Positions 33,975 through 43,821 of a DNA stretch of 64,000 bases are shown here, in pieces. Numbering within the stretch: the stretch's first letter is position 1; every line of letters starts with the position of its first letter. The position numbers and the translations under genes are program-made. The stretch comes from Acutalibacter sp. 1XD8-33 (lineage in GTDB: Bacteria; Bacillota; Clostridia; Oscillospirales; Acutalibacteraceae): the NCBI RefSeq assembly GCF_003612555.1, contig NZ_RAZF01000011.1, positions 1 to 64,000 on the forward strand, given 5' to 3'. The notes under the pieces were generated by a model, which saw only the letters and a list, made by a program, of their open reading frames with translations, had not been told where the DNA came from and searched no databases.

Positions 33975-34649
33975 ATGAGACAACGAATCATATGCTCTGT
34001 GCTGGCGCTCTGCCTGTGCGCGCTCCTGTGCTCCTGCGTGGGGCAGTCCGCCCAGACCGACGTGCCCCTGGCGGACGACGCCACCCTCTATAGCCAGGGC
34101 CTGGAAATGGCCGGGCTGCTGGAGGAGATGGTGAACAGCGAACAATATCTGGACCTGATGAGCACAGCGGAGAGCGTCCGGGCGGTGCTGGAGCCCCTGG
34201 AGGGCCAGGACTTCAGCCGGCCGGAGAGCGTATACAGGGTCACCTTCAGCCAGGAGGTTCTGGCCTCCCTGGCCAGCGAGGGGGCGGTGGACCTGGAGGA
34301 GTTTTCCCGGCCCCTGCGGAAGTTCGTGCTCCACCGGATGCAGAATTCCGTCCTGTCCATGCTCAACAGCCGGGCCGGGGCCGAGACCCTTGCTGCGGCC
34401 AGCATCTGCACGGTCTCCCAGACCTACGAGGTGGAGAATATCCCCGAAAACGCCATTTTCTTCTACTTCTACCCCGACGCCTGCCCGGTGATGGTCTCCT
34501 TCCACAACGGCACGGCCTCTCTGCAGGCCAACGCCGCGTTTCTGCTCAGCGGCGCGCTGGAGGAGGGCTCCGCCGGGGCCTTGGAGGAGCTGTTCCAGGA
34601 GTTCGGCGAGGGCGTGACGGTGGAAGAGCTGGAAATCCCGGAGGGATAG
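33975..34649 (+). CDS. Hypothetical lipoprotein
   Basis: The 224-residue protein has a lipoprotein signal peptide: RQRI, a hydrophobic core and the lipobox LLCSC, with the lipidated Cys near residue 18. The mature part is acidic and mostly helical, with no family recognised. A GAGGAAATTTTC site points to the ATG at 33975, not an earlier in-frame codon. It may form a small transcription unit with the membrane protein that follows. Function unknown. Confidence 0.7.
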   Translation: MRQRIICSVLALCLCALLCSCVGQSAQTDVPLADDATLYSQGLEMAGLLEEMVNSEQYLDLMSTAESVRAVLEPLEGQDFSRPESVYRVTFSQEVLASLASEGAVDLEEFSRPLRKFVLHRMQNSVLSMLNSRAGAETLAAASICTVSQTYEVENIPENAIFFYFYPDACPVMVSFHNGTASLQANAAFLLSGALEEGSAGALEELFQEFGEGVTVEELEIPEG

Positions 34650-34697
34650 CCGGGCCCACAAAAACCCATAGAATCTGTTTGGAAGGGAGAGGTCTCT

Positions 34698-35135
34698 ATG
34701 AAAAAGGAAAAGCTCAAGAAAATCGCGAGGAAATTCCTTCTGGGGGCCTGCGCCCTTCTGGCGGTCTCCATCGTCTCCCTGCGCATCTATCAGGCCGCCT
34801 CCCACCGCCTGTTCTTTTTCCTTCCCGGCACTGTGGTCACCATTTCCTTCGAGAACCGGGACATGCAGACCCACATCAACGTTTCGGACGATGAGAAGCT
34901 GCAAAAGATTGTGGACCTGCTCAACGGCTTCCGCTACGAGGCCAGGGTGCAGTATCCCCCGGCCGGCAGCGGCGGGACCTGGGCCACCATTGGCGGGCCG
35001 ATCCTGTTCCAGCCCACATCCTTTGGGGTCTCCCCCGGCGCGATCAAATTTTCAAAGGGGAACGGCGGCTCCGTGTCCTACGACAGCGCCGACCCGGAAT
35101 ATTTTCAGCCGCTCTTCGACCTTCTGAAACCTTAG
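34698..35135 (+). CDS. Hypothetical membrane-anchored protein
   Basis: The 145-residue protein has a lysine-rich start (MKKEKLKKIARK), one transmembrane helix (about residues 13-32) and an extracytoplasmic part with the pattern ITFENRD-like VTISFENRDMQTHI and KIVDLLNGFRYEA. The latter resembles small domains of unknown function found in Gram-positive surface proteins. GGAAGGGAGAGG precedes the start. It follows the lipoprotein gene by 48 bases. No function can be given. Confidence 0.65.
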   Translation: MKKEKLKKIARKFLLGACALLAVSIVSLRIYQAASHRLFFFLPGTVVTISFENRDMQTHINVSDDEKLQKIVDLLNGFRYEARVQYPPAGSGGTWATIGGPILFQPTSFGVSPGAIKFSKGNGGSVSYDSADPEYFQPLFDLLKP

Positions 35136-35150
35136 AACGCGGCAAAGGAA

Positions 35151-35188
35151 GCCCGGCAGAGAACCGGGCTTTCGCTCTGCATTTTTTT
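35151..35188 (+). terminator. Overlapping hairpins before ilvD, terminator or attenuator
   Basis: GCCCGG (35151-35156) pairs with CCGGGC (35164-35169), while GCAGAG (35156-35161) pairs with CTCTGC (35175-35180) followed by ATTTTTTT. The two stems share bases, so they exclude each other. The second is a plausible intrinsic terminator only 20 bases upstream of ilvD. Confidence 0.55.
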
Positions 35189-35202
35189 AAAGGAGAATTC
35201 TT

Positions 35203-36858
35203 ATGGTAAGCGACAAAATCAAGCTGACGCCCCAGAACGCCCCGCACCGGGCGCTCTACCACGCGCTGGGCCTCACAGAAGAGGAGATCGCCCGGCCCCT
35301 GGTGGGCATTGTCAGCTCCTATAACGAGATCGTGCCCGGCCACATGAACATCGATAAGATCGTGGACGCGGTGAAGCTGGGCGTGGCAATGGCCGGGGGC
35401 ACCCCCATCGTGTTCCCCGCCATCGCCGTGTGCGACGGCATCGCCATGGGCCATGTGGGCATGAAGTACTCCCTGGTCACCCGGGACCTGATCGCCGACT
35501 CCACCGAGGCCATGGCCTTGGCCCACGGCTTTGACGCCCTGGTCATGGTGCCCAACTGCGACAAGAACGTCCCCGGCCTCCTGATGGCGGCGGCAAGGCT
35601 GAACCTGCCCACGGTGTTCGTCAGCGGCGGGCCCATGCTGGCCGGTCGGGTGGACGGCTGCAAGACCAGCTTCTCCTCCATCTCCGAGGCGGTGGGCCAG
35701 TTCAACGCCGGGAAGATCACCGAGGAAAAGCTCCGGGAATACGAGCAGAAGGGCTGCCCCAGCTGCGGCTCCTGCTCCGGCATGTACACCGCCAACTCCA
35801 TGAACTGCCTCACCGAGGCCCTGGGCATGGGCCTGCCCGGCAACGGCACCATCCCCGCCGTGTACTCCGCCCGGATCGAGCTCGCCAAGCACGCGGGCAT
35901 GGCTGTGATGGACATGCTGAAGCGGGACCTCCGCCCCAGGGATATCATGACGGAGGGGGCCTTCCAGAACGCCCTCACCGTGGACATGGCTCTGGGCTGC
36001 TCCACAAACTCCATGCTCCACCTGCCCGCCATCGCCCACGAGTGCGGCATTGACATCGACCTGGACATCGCCAACGCCATCAGCGAAAAGACCCCCAACC
36101 TGTGCCATCTGGCCCCCGCCGGGCGCACCTATGTGGAGGACCTGGACGAGGCCGGCGGCGTCTACGCCATCATGCACGAGCTGAACAAGAAGGGCCTGCT
36201 GCACACGGACTGCCCCACCGTCACCGGAAAAACCGTGGGGGAGAACATCGCCCCCGCCCAAAATAAAAACCCAGACGTGATCCGCCCCATCGAGAACCCC
36301 TTCTCCGAGACCGGCGGCATCGCCGTGCTCAAGGGCAATCTGGCCCCAGAGGGCTCGGTGGTGAAGCGCTCCGCCGTGGCCCCGGAGATGCTCCGGCACC
36401 AGGGCCCGGCCCGGGTGTTCGAGTGCGAAGAGGACGCCCAGACCGCCATCAACGCCGGAGAAATCCACCCCGGCGACGTGGTGGTCATCCGCTACGAAGG
36501 CCCCAAGGGAGGCCCCGGTATGCGGGAGATGCTGAACCCCACCTCCGCCATTATGGGCATGGGCCTGGGCAACTCCGTGGCCCTCATCACCGACGGCCGG
36601 TTCTCCGGAGCCACCCGGGGAGCCTGCGTGGGGCATGTCTCCCCCGAGGCCGCCAGCGGCGGGCCCATCGGCATTGTGGAGGAGGGGGACCAGATCCTCA
36701 TCGACATCCCGGCAAATAAAATCGAGCTGAAAATCACTCCGGAAGAATTCGCCGCCCGCATGGCCGGCTTCACTCCCAAGCAGAAGGATCTCTCCGGCTA
36801 TCTGCAGCGGTACGCGGCGTTGGTTTCCAGCGGGGCGAAGGGCGCGGTGCTGAACTAA
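35203..36858 (+). CDS. ilvD: Dihydroxy-acid dehydratase
   Basis: The 551-residue iron-sulfur enzyme dehydrates dihydroxy acids to 2-oxo acids, the third common step of valine and isoleucine synthesis. Cluster cysteines lie in NCDKNVPG (about Cys119) and [19 protein letters not shown] (about 186-204); [19 protein letters not shown] is typical of the IlvD/Edd family. AAAGGAG lies eight bases before ATG. Preceded by a possible attenuator. It overlaps the DUF815 gene by one base. Confidence 0.96.
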   Translation: MVSDKIKLTPQNAPHRALYHALGLTEEEIARPLVGIVSSYNEIVPGHMNIDKIVDAVKLGVAMAGGTPIVFPAIAVCDGIAMGHVGMKYSLVTRDLIADSTEAMALAHGFDALVMVPNCDKNVPGLLMAAARLNLPTVFVSGGPMLAGRVDGCKTSFSSISEAVGQFNAGKITEEKLREYEQKGCPSCGSCSGMYTANSMNCLTEALGMGLPGNGTIPAVYSARIELAKHAGMAVMDMLKRDLRPRDIMTEGAFQNALTVDMALGCSTNSMLHLPAIAHECGIDIDLDIANAISEKTPNLCHLAPAGRTYVEDLDEAGGVYAIMHELNKKGLLHTDCPTVTGKTVGENIAPAQNKNPDVIRPIENPFSETGGIAVLKGNLAPEGSVVKRSAVAPEMLRHQGPARVFECEEDAQTAINAGEIHPGDVVVIRYEGPKGGPGMREMLNPTSAIMGMGLGNSVALITDGRFSGATRGACVGHVSPEAASGGPIGIVEEGDQILIDIPANKIELKITPEEFAARMAGFTPKQKDLSGYLQRYAALVSSGAKGAVLN

Positions 36859-38054
36859 TGGCGAAAAAATTATCCAAACTAGCCCTGCGGCTGCGGTCCA
36901 TGACTGTTTTCCGCAATCTGCTGGAGGATCCGGTAGTTTCCGCTCTGATCCGTTGCCTGGAAAGGACCTCCGGCGGCCCAGAACGGTTTGTGCCGGCCTA
37001 TGGGGAGTTCGTCTCCCGGCTGTACCAGGCGGGATATATAAGCCTCACCGACTACCTGCGGGACCTGGTCTTTGACAGCGACAATGTATACATCCGAATG
37101 ATGGGCGTGGGCAGGCTGCCGGACAAGCTCCTGCTAGACAGCACCATTCTGGACCTGGACACCCTCAGCGACGCCGCCGGCCTGGACGCCGCCCGTCTGC
37201 TGGAAGAGGCCAACTGCAATCTGGCCCTGGCCCGGTTCGAGGGGAAAAAGGTCAACCTCACCAACGAATACGGCGAACGGGCCAAGGAGGTGGGCCGCTA
37301 CGGCTACGGCATCTACTCCCGGAACCGGATGCTCTGTCTGGACGGCAAGGGCCGGGTGGTCCCGGTGCGCTCCCCGGACCCCATCCGCCTCTCCCAGCTC
37401 ATCGACTACCAGCGGGAAAAGGACCTGATCCTGGAAAATACCCGTGCGCTGCTCTCCGGCAAGCCCGCGGCCAACATCCTCCTCACCGGGGACGCGGGCA
37501 CGGGGAAGTCCTCCACCGTGAAGGCTGTGGTGAACGAGCTGTGGGAGGAGGGCCTGCGGATTCTGGAGGTGCGCAAGGAGCAGCTCCACGAGATTCCGGG
37601 AATCCTGGAGGAGCTCACCGAGAACCCCCTGAAATTCATCATCTTCATCGACGACCTGTCCTTTGAGCGGGACGACGACGATTTCAGCGCCCTGAAGGGG
37701 ATGCTGGAGGGCTCGGTCTCCGCCAAATCCGGGAACGTGGCGGTGTACGCCACCAGCAACCGGCGGCATCTTGTGAAAGAGCGCTTCTCCGACCGGGAGG
37801 GGGACGAGGTCCACCGGCGGGACAGCATGCAGGAGGCGGCCTCCCTGGCGGAGCGCTTCGGCCTGCGGATCACCTTCCAGCGGCCGGACAAGAGCACCTA
37901 CCTGAACATCGTGCGCAGTCTGGCCGAAGAGGCGGAGCTGGACCTGCCGGACGAGGAGCTGTGCGCGGGGGCGGAGCGGTTCGCCCTGTCCCGGAGCAGC
38001 CGCTCGGCCCGGGCGGCCCGGCAGTATGTGGACGGGCTCATCGCGAAAAAATAG
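36858..38054 (+). CDS. DUF815 AAA+ ATPase
   Basis: The 398-residue protein is a DUF815-family ATPase: Walker A GDAGTGKSS (about residues 212-220), Walker B FIIFIDDLSFE (about 257-267), and sensor ATSNRRHLVKER. The N-terminal 190 residues are helical and specific to this family. Its role is not known; members occur widely in bacteria. It begins in the ilvD stop codon (TAATGG), so the two are translationally linked, an unusual pairing that may be chance. A terminator follows at once. Confidence 0.85.
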   Translation: MAKKLSKLALRLRSMTVFRNLLEDPVVSALIRCLERTSGGPERFVPAYGEFVSRLYQAGYISLTDYLRDLVFDSDNVYIRMMGVGRLPDKLLLDSTILDLDTLSDAAGLDAARLLEEANCNLALARFEGKKVNLTNEYGERAKEVGRYGYGIYSRNRMLCLDGKGRVVPVRSPDPIRLSQLIDYQREKDLILENTRALLSGKPAANILLTGDAGTGKSSTVKAVVNELWEEGLRILEVRKEQLHEIPGILEELTENPLKFIIFIDDLSFERDDDDFSALKGMLEGSVSAKSGNVAVYATSNRRHLVKERFSDREGDEVHRRDSMQEAASLAERFGLRITFQRPDKSTYLNIVRSLAEEAELDLPDEELCAGAERFALSRSSRSARAARQYVDGLIAKK

Positions 38055-38062
38055 GAAAAAAT

Positions 38063-38096
38063 TGGCGGCGGGGCGCGGGCTCCGCCGCTGTTTTTT
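38063..38096 (+). terminator. Terminator after the DUF815 gene
   Basis: GGCGGCGG and CCGCCGC form a GC-rich stem followed by TGTTTTTT, ten bases after the stop codon. Confidence 0.8.
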
Positions 38097-38099
38097 GCC

Positions 38100-38128
38100 T
38101 TGACTTTCCAGGGCGGCGCGGCTATAAT
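38100..38128 (+). promoter_or_regulatory. Promoter of the SLH surface protein
   Basis: TTGACT (38100-38105) and TATAAT (38123-38128) with a 17-base spacer, about 36 bases before the ATG. Confidence 0.85.
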
Positions 38129-38164
38129 AAATTTACATATAAAAGAAAAACGGAGGCTGAAAAT

Positions 38165-41100
38165 ATGGTTAAAAAATTCGTCAGTCTGCTGCTCTGCGTG
38201 ATTCTCGCCCTGGGCGCTCTGCCCCTTTCGGCGGGGGCGGCAAAGAATCCGGGCGATTCCCATACGATTACGTTTCACTATGAGGACCCCGACGACATCA
38301 ACTCTCGGCTGGTCCTGAACACCTGGGCCGTGAAGGGCTCGGATGAAGAAATATCCGTCAAATTCCATTACAATTTTAATAGGAACTGCTCTGAAAATGA
38401 CAGCTGCGATAGCAGCCAAAGCGCGACGTTTCCTTATAAGAAGAACGGCGCATATGAGAACCCGGCTCTGCCTACTATTTCCGAAACGCTTTATTCCGAT
38501 AAAGTGTTCCTTGGATGGTACACAAATTCCTCTTTCAATGACCGAGGCATAAAGATCTCCAATGACGAGCTGGTTAATCCGGATATCACCCATCTGTACG
38601 CCCAGTATTTTGACAAATCCAGCCTGACAAACAGTTATCTGATTGTTTATAATTATCGGAACGCCACAGGTACTTACTTAGAAGCCATATCCAGTCAGGG
38701 CACAGGGACCAGTGTTCTTCTGCCTGCTCCTACCCGTTCCGGCTATCGGTTCTGCGGCTGGTATGACGACACACTCAAAGGCGCGACAAAATTTGAAGAA
38801 ACCGATGCCAACGGGCTTTCGGCGGGAGAGGTTAAGCAGCTCTATGCCCGGTGGATTCCCGAAAGCAGCAAATTAACGGCTTACTTACCTCAAAATTCCT
38901 CCACTCTCAATATCTCCGTTTCTTACAACCAAACTACATCTCTTCAGGATTTCTGGGATGAAGTGGACCGGCAAAACATTCAAGGACCCAATAGCGAAAT
39001 CATTACTGGCTGGAGTTTCGTGGATAAAGATCAGTCTGCCTATACTGATGCGGATATTGTTCTAAAGAGGCCCGCGGCCAGCACTGCATCCCGTGCCAGA
39101 GCCAATTCCGGCACTATTTTGCAGTTCCTCTGCGACAATGCCGCCTACGCTCCCTTGGAAGTGCACGATGGGAAAGAGGTTCCTGTTCTTTCGCTCTACC
39201 CCGTCTACGGCACTGTCTCCGCCGATACGGTGAAGCTCACCCTGACAGGCAACGGCGGCAAATTCACTTATCAAGGCGTGGATAAAGGAGATAACTTTGA
39301 CATCAATGTTGCCTCTGGCACTACCTTTGGGAACGCTCTTAAGGATGTCACCGCCACCAACACGGACTCTGGCCTCATCCTTAAGGGCTGGAGCACCTCA
39401 TCTACTGGATACGTGCCGGTTGACCTGACCGCTCCCATCAACAGCAGCCAAACCATCTATGCCGTGTGGGGAACGGCGATCACCGTCTCCGTTAACCCCA
39501 ACGGCGGCACATATGATGGATCCGCCCTGCCCAAATCCATAAATATTCCCAGCGGCACCACCTTCGCGGACTTCAAGGCCAACTACCTGAAGCAGGAGCT
39601 TTTGAAACCCGACAACAGCGCTCTTCGGGAATTTTCCAGCTGGTATCTTCGGGATGAGATGTATCCCAACGACGCCACCAAATTCCATATCCTCAAGGAT
39701 AACGACGAGTTCAACCAGGACATTACCATTCACGCGGCCTGGAAAGCGGTCACCACTCCCCCCGCCGACGAGATCATCGTCTCCTTTGACCTGAACTATA
39801 CCGGCGCGCCCGCAGGCCCGGCGGATATCAAAATCGGGGATACCCTGAAATACGGCCAGCTGCCCCAAGTAACCCGCGCCGGCTACAATTTCCTAGGCTG
39901 GTTCGCGGAGAAGAGCGGCGGAACCGAGGCCAAAACCAACGGAAGTCTGGTCAAGCAGGAATCCCACACCCTCTACGCCCACTGGGGCCAGATGGGCTCC
40001 ATCAACCTAAACCCGGACGGTGGCACTCTGGCGGACGGCGAACCCAAGTCCGTGACCCCTGTAGACGGCAAATATCCCGAGCTGCCTGACCCCACTCGCG
40101 CGGGCTACACCTTCCAGGGCTGGTTCACCGCCCAAAAGGACAGCGGCGTGAGGGTAAAAGAGGGCGACGCCGTTTCCCCCGCGGACATCGGGATGATCTA
40201 CGCCCATTGGAAAGCCAACACCTACACCGTTGCCTATGACCTGAACTACACTGGCGCTCCTGCCGCACCCACCGACAAAACCGTCACCTACGACCAGAAA
40301 TACGGCCCTCTTGCCCAGCCCGACCGCTCCGGCTATACTTTCCTGGGCTGGTTCACCCAGCCCTCCGGCGGCCTGGAGGTCAAGGCCGAGGACACGGTGC
40401 AAATCACCCAGAAACAGACGCTCTTCGCCCACTGGCAAGGGGGCGACCCTGTGACCCTGGAGCTCCAGGGCGGAAAGCTCCCCGATGGCGTGAGCGGCAG
40501 AATCGGCGTTACCCCAGGGGGGAAATACCCCACCCTGCCTGTGCCCACCCGCACCGGTTATACCTTTGAGGGCTGGTTCACCAAGGCCGAGGACGGCTCT
40601 CAGGTGGAAAGCGGTGATTCCGTGGGCGAAAAGGCCCCCGAGAAGCTCTACGCCCACTGGACCGCCCGAAAGGTCACCGTAAACTTCGATTACAACGGCG
40701 CTCCTGGCAGCCGAGACCCCAGAACCTACAACTATGGCGCGAAGTATACCAACCTTCCCGCCTCCGCCCGCTGGGACGGCCACACCTTCCTGGGCTGGTT
40801 CACCGCCGCCACCGGCGGAACCCAGATTACCAAAGACAGCACCGTCTCCGTGCCGGAAGGAACGGATGAAACTGAAGGGCTTTCCATCACTTTGTATGCC
40901 CACTGGGGATTCCAGATCAGCTATGAGGCCAACGGCGGTTCCGGCGAAATGGAGAGCAGCACCGCTCCCATGGACTCCCCCTTCACCCTGCCCTCCTGTA
41001 CCTTTACGCCTCCCTATGGCATGGTGTTTGACCGCTGGGCTGTGGGCTCTCTCAAGGGCGAGCACCTGACTGCCGGTGCCACCCACACCTTTAACCGGAA

Positions 41101-41971
41101 CACCACCCTCTATGCTACCTGGAAGGAATCCCCTGTCACCATCACCGCCACCTGTACCTCCGGCGGGTCCCTGATTACCACCACGGGTCAGTCCAACACC
41201 GTCACAGTGGATAAGGGCCAGGACGTGACCTTCAACGCCACCGCCAACTATGGCTATGAGCTGGTGGACCTGATTGTAGACGGCGAAAGCCTCTATGCCC
41301 TGGAGAGCTATACCTTCCGCTCTGTGATGGAGAACCACACCATTCACGCGGTATTCCAGCGGATCGCCCCAGATGATTATATTACCTGCCCCCGGGACTA
41401 CACCTGTCCCCTGAGCCGGTTCAGCGACCTGAATCCCAGAGAATGGTATCATGACGCGGTCCATTACTGCCTGGATGAGGTAATCATGAACGGCGTCTCC
41501 TCCAACCGCTATGGGCCCAATATGCCCACCAGCCGGGCGATGCTCACCATGGCCCTCTGGCGGGCGGAAGGCCGTCCCGACGCGGTAGGAGGCGGTGCCC
41601 TGACCCGCCCCTATAAGGATGTTCCCTCCACGGAATGGTTCTACCGGTGCATTGTCTGGGCAACCCGCACAGGCGTGGTGAACGGCTACAGCGCCACGGC
41701 TTTTGGCCCCAACGACAATATCACCCGGGAACAGGTGGTCACCATCCTGTGGCGGCACGCGGGCTCCCCTGCCCCCCGGTCCTATAACCTCCCCTTCTAT
41801 GACGACTGGGCCACCAGCAGCTATGCCTGGAACGCTATGTGCTGGGCCTATGAGAACGGCATCATCAAGGGCCGGCCGAACCGCATTCTGGATCCCAGGG
41901 GAAATGCCAAGCGGGTGGAGATCGCGGAGATCATGAAGAATTACCTGCTCAACTATAGTAAACGCACTTAA
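38165..41971 (+). CDS. SLH-anchored surface protein with InlB-type repeats
   Basis: The 1268-residue secreted protein has a signal peptide (MVKKFVSLLLCVILALGA, cleavage near GAA/KNP), then about ten InlB B-type repeats ending in patterns such as GYTFLGWFT ... LYAHW (about residues 80-1060), and three SLH domains (about 1085-1260; SDLNPREWYHDAV, KDVPSTEWFYRCI, YAWNAMCWAYENG) that bind cell-wall polymer. The role is probably adhesion or surface structure. The first third has lower GC than the rest, which suggests a mosaic origin. The last residues (YSKRT) and stop codon lie in a cloverleaf repeat. CGGAGG precedes the ATG, behind a consensus promoter. Confidence 0.88.
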   Translation: MVKKFVSLLLCVILALGALPLSAGAAKNPGDSHTITFHYEDPDDINSRLVLNTWAVKGSDEEISVKFHYNFNRNCSENDSCDSSQSATFPYKKNGAYENPALPTISETLYSDKVFLGWYTNSSFNDRGIKISNDELVNPDITHLYAQYFDKSSLTNSYLIVYNYRNATGTYLEAISSQGTGTSVLLPAPTRSGYRFCGWYDDTLKGATKFEETDANGLSAGEVKQLYARWIPESSKLTAYLPQNSSTLNISVSYNQTTSLQDFWDEVDRQNIQGPNSEIITGWSFVDKDQSAYTDADIVLKRPAASTASRARANSGTILQFLCDNAAYAPLEVHDGKEVPVLSLYPVYGTVSADTVKLTLTGNGGKFTYQGVDKGDNFDINVASGTTFGNALKDVTATNTDSGLILKGWSTSSTGYVPVDLTAPINSSQTIYAVWGTAITVSVNPNGGTYDGSALPKSINIPSGTTFADFKANYLKQELLKPDNSALREFSSWYLRDEMYPNDATKFHILKDNDEFNQDITIHAAWKAVTTPPADEIIVSFDLNYTGAPAGPADIKIGDTLKYGQLPQVTRAGYNFLGWFAEKSGGTEAKTNGSLVKQESHTLYAHWGQMGSINLNPDGGTLADGEPKSVTPVDGKYPELPDPTRAGYTFQGWFTAQKDSGVRVKEGDAVSPADIGMIYAHWKANTYTVAYDLNYTGAPAAPTDKTVTYDQKYGPLAQPDRSGYTFLGWFTQPSGGLEVKAEDTVQITQKQTLFAHWQGGDPVTLELQGGKLPDGVSGRIGVTPGGKYPTLPVPTRTGYTFEGWFTKAEDGSQVESGDSVGEKAPEKLYAHWTARKVTVNFDYNGAPGSRDPRTYNYGAKYTNLPASARWDGHTFLGWFTAATGGTQITKDSTVSVPEGTDETEGLSITLYAHWGFQISYEANGGSGEMESSTAPMDSPFTLPSCTFTPPYGMVFDRWAVGSLKGEHLTAGATHTFNRNTTLYATWKESPVTITATCTSGGSLITTTGQSNTVTVDKGQDVTFNATANYGYELVDLIVDGESLYALESYTFRSVMENHTIHAVFQRIAPDDYITCPRDYTCPLSRFSDLNPREWYHDAVHYCLDEVIMNGVSSNRYGPNMPTSRAMLTMALWRAEGRPDAVGGGALTRPYKDVPSTEWFYRCIVWATRTGVVNGYSATAFGPNDNITREQVVTILWRHAGSPAPRSYNLPFYDDWATSSYAWNAMCWAYENGIIKGRPNRILDPRGNAKRVEIAEIMKNYLLNYSKRT

Positions 41972-42060
41972 AAATCGGTATATACTGATTTTTAAGTTGG
42001 ACTGCTACGCCGCCTAGTTCAAAAGAGGTCAAATACCTCTTTTGAACCGCGTTAACTATG
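41954..42060. repeat. Cloverleaf-like palindromic element, copy C
   Basis: TATAGTAAACGC and GCGTTAACTAT termini enclose CTTAAAAATC / GATTTTTAAG and GTTCAAAAGAGG / CCTCTTTTGAAC hairpins; the central arm is reduced. The first 18 bases are coding for the surface protein. Confidence 0.8.
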
Positions 42061-42095
42061 CGCCCACAGGGACTGAATTCTTGCATAACATAACG

Positions 42096-42126
42096 AAGGA
42101 CCCCTTTTCGAAGGGGTCCTTTTTCT
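42096..42126 (+). terminator. Terminator downstream of the surface protein gene
   Basis: AAGGACCCCTT and AAGGGGTCCTT with a short loop are followed by TTTC. Confidence 0.75.
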
Positions 42127-42129
42127 GTG

Positions 42130-42890
42130 CTTTGGATTTTTTGAATATGGGCGCGTGAGTGCGCGCGCTGGCCGATTGCAGAGCACCAAGTCCCGGCAAG
42201 CGCTGAGGCCCGGCGGCGGCGCACGCCAACAGAACGGGCGCGAAACGGGTAAAAGTTTTGCAGACTTCGCTCTGCGAAGTCTTAGCTTTCTTCAAAAGCT
42301 CGCGGTGGTTTGGAGGGCGACAATCGCCAGTGGCGATTTCCCGTCACCGACCGAAGCGGCAGCTGAGACTCAGAGCCTCCAAGGTCTTGACCTTAAACAC
42401 CTGAGAAGCGCATTTTTTGAAGGTGAATTGGCGCATAGCGCCAAGAGGAAACTTTTTGCAAGAGAAAAAAGTTTCCTGGAAACCGGAAGCACCCAGTGCT
42501 ATATAGCTTTCGTTCGCTTCGCATTTGCGAAGCGAAACAGGGGACCCCCGACGAGGGTCCCCTACGCAAAACGTCCCACCGGGACGTTTATGCTACCCTC
42601 CTGCGTTGTTTTCTCAGGTGTTAAGGGCAAGGGCAAGACCATGGGACTCTGTCCCACACCCTGCGAGGCTTTTGAAAAAGCTCGACCAAAACTTTTACGG
42701 TTGTTAGGTTAGCTTGTCAAAAGCAGTAAAAGTTTGTGGGGTTTGGGGGTGAGCGTTCTGCCGGATACTTGGCAAAGCCAAGTATTGCAGACAACGCTGC
42801 GAACCGACCGAGCCGGGGATGCTCCCCGGTGGGGAGCGTTCTGACCCGACCGAGTCGGCAGACGAGACCAGGCGAAACCGGAGTCCCCAA
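42130..42890. repeat. Mosaic palindromic repeat cluster
   Basis: The order is ATATGGGCGCGTGAGTGCGC block, AAGTCTTAGCTTTC block with GACTTCGCTCTGCGAAGTC, the TCGCCAGTGGCGATTTCCCG module, the ACACCTGAGAAGCGC block, GAGGAAACTTTTTGC with its partner, then from 42,538 the GGGGACCCCCGACGAGGGTC hairpin, AAACGTCCCACCGGGACGTTT hairpin, a CTGTCCCACACCCTGC block, and from 42,748 the ACTTGGCAAAGCCAAGT / CGACCGAGCC module followed by a second GACCGAGTCGGC block. No gene. Confidence 0.75.
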
Positions 42891-42894
42891 GGTC

Positions 42895-43782
42895 TTAGGG
42901 GAAGTGCGCGGTGAGCACCAGCTTACCGTCCTTATACTCGGCGGTGAGGGTGCCGTCCATACGCTCGGCCAGAGCCCTGGCGATGGACAGCCCCAGGCCC
43001 GTGGACTTCCGCGCCGCCTCCACCGTATAGAAGCGGTCGAAGAGCCTCTCCACCTCTACAGTGGTCAGGGCCCGACAGCGGTTGGCGAAGATCACCTTCC
43101 CATCCCCGGTGAGGGTCACCTCTAGGTCGCCGGAGCTATACTTCACCGCGTTGCTCAGCAGGTTGGAGAAGATCCGGGAGAGCGCCGCCCGGTCCAGCCT
43201 GCGCACCACCTTCTCCTCGGGTATCTCCACCTGGGGCATAATCCCCGCGCCGGTGAGGTTGGTGTAGGCCGCCGCCAAGCTGGATTCCAGCGCCCCGTTC
43301 AGGCACAGCTCCTCCCGGTTTAGGCCCCCAGGGTCCGAGAGCACCACGCAGTAGCGGAACAGCTCCTCGCTGAGTTGCCGGAGCAACTCCGCCCGGCCCT
43401 GGATGATCCCTAGATACTCCCTGGCCTGCCCGGAGACGTCCTCCTGTTCCAGCAGCTCCAGATATCCGCAAATGGCGGTGAGGGGCGTGCGCAGGTCGTG
43501 GGAGATGTTGGTCACCGCTGCCTTCAGCTCCAGGTCTCCCTGCTGGTAGCGCAGGCGCTGGGCCCGCAGCCGCCCCAGCTCCCCGTTGATCCGGGAGGCC
43601 AGCCGGCGCATGTCTCGGTCCCGGGTGGAGATGTCGATGAGGGTGTTGGTGTCCGCCCGGAGCTTTTCCCGAAGGCCCTCCTCCAGCTCCCGCGCGGCCC
43701 TGCGCATGAGATAGATTTTCCCGGCCAGCAGCAGGACCGCCGCCCCCATCGCCCCAATCAGGCTCCACCACAGGATTTCCAT
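42895..43782 (-). CDS. Sensor histidine kinase
   Basis: The 295-residue kinase has one N-terminal transmembrane helix (about residues 5-25) and no sizeable extracellular part. A short linker leads to the dimerisation/phosphoacceptor domain with NISHDLRTPLTAICGYL (His near 94) and an ATPase domain with IFSNLLSNAVKYS and STGLGLSIA. This intramembrane-sensing layout is typical of kinases linked to ABC exporters that detect peptide antibiotics. AAGGAGG precedes the ATG. It probably pairs with the response regulator at 48.5 kb; permeases and repeats lie between them. Confidence 0.9.
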   Translation of the reverse strand: MEILWWSLIGAMGAAVLLLAGKIYLMRRAARELEEGLREKLRADTNTLIDISTRDRDMRRLASRINGELGRLRAQRLRYQQGDLELKAAVTNISHDLRTPLTAICGYLELLEQEDVSGQAREYLGIIQGRAELLRQLSEELFRYCVVLSDPGGLNREELCLNGALESSLAAAYTNLTGAGIMPQVEIPEEKVVRRLDRAALSRIFSNLLSNAVKYSSGDLEVTLTGDGKVIFANRCRALTTVEVERLFDRFYTVEAARKSTGLGLSIARALAERMDGTLTAEYKDGKLVLTAHFP

Positions 43783-43821
43783 AAGGCGCGTGCCTCCTTA
43801 TCCGTTCGTTTCGATTGCGTT

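Noticed and set aside
42155-42712. 185-codon ORF in the repeat cluster after the surface protein
   Set aside because: It is entirely composed of repeat modules and the same translated strings (such as GDPRRGSPTQNVPPGRLCYPP-like stretches in pieces) recur at other repeat loci in other frames.
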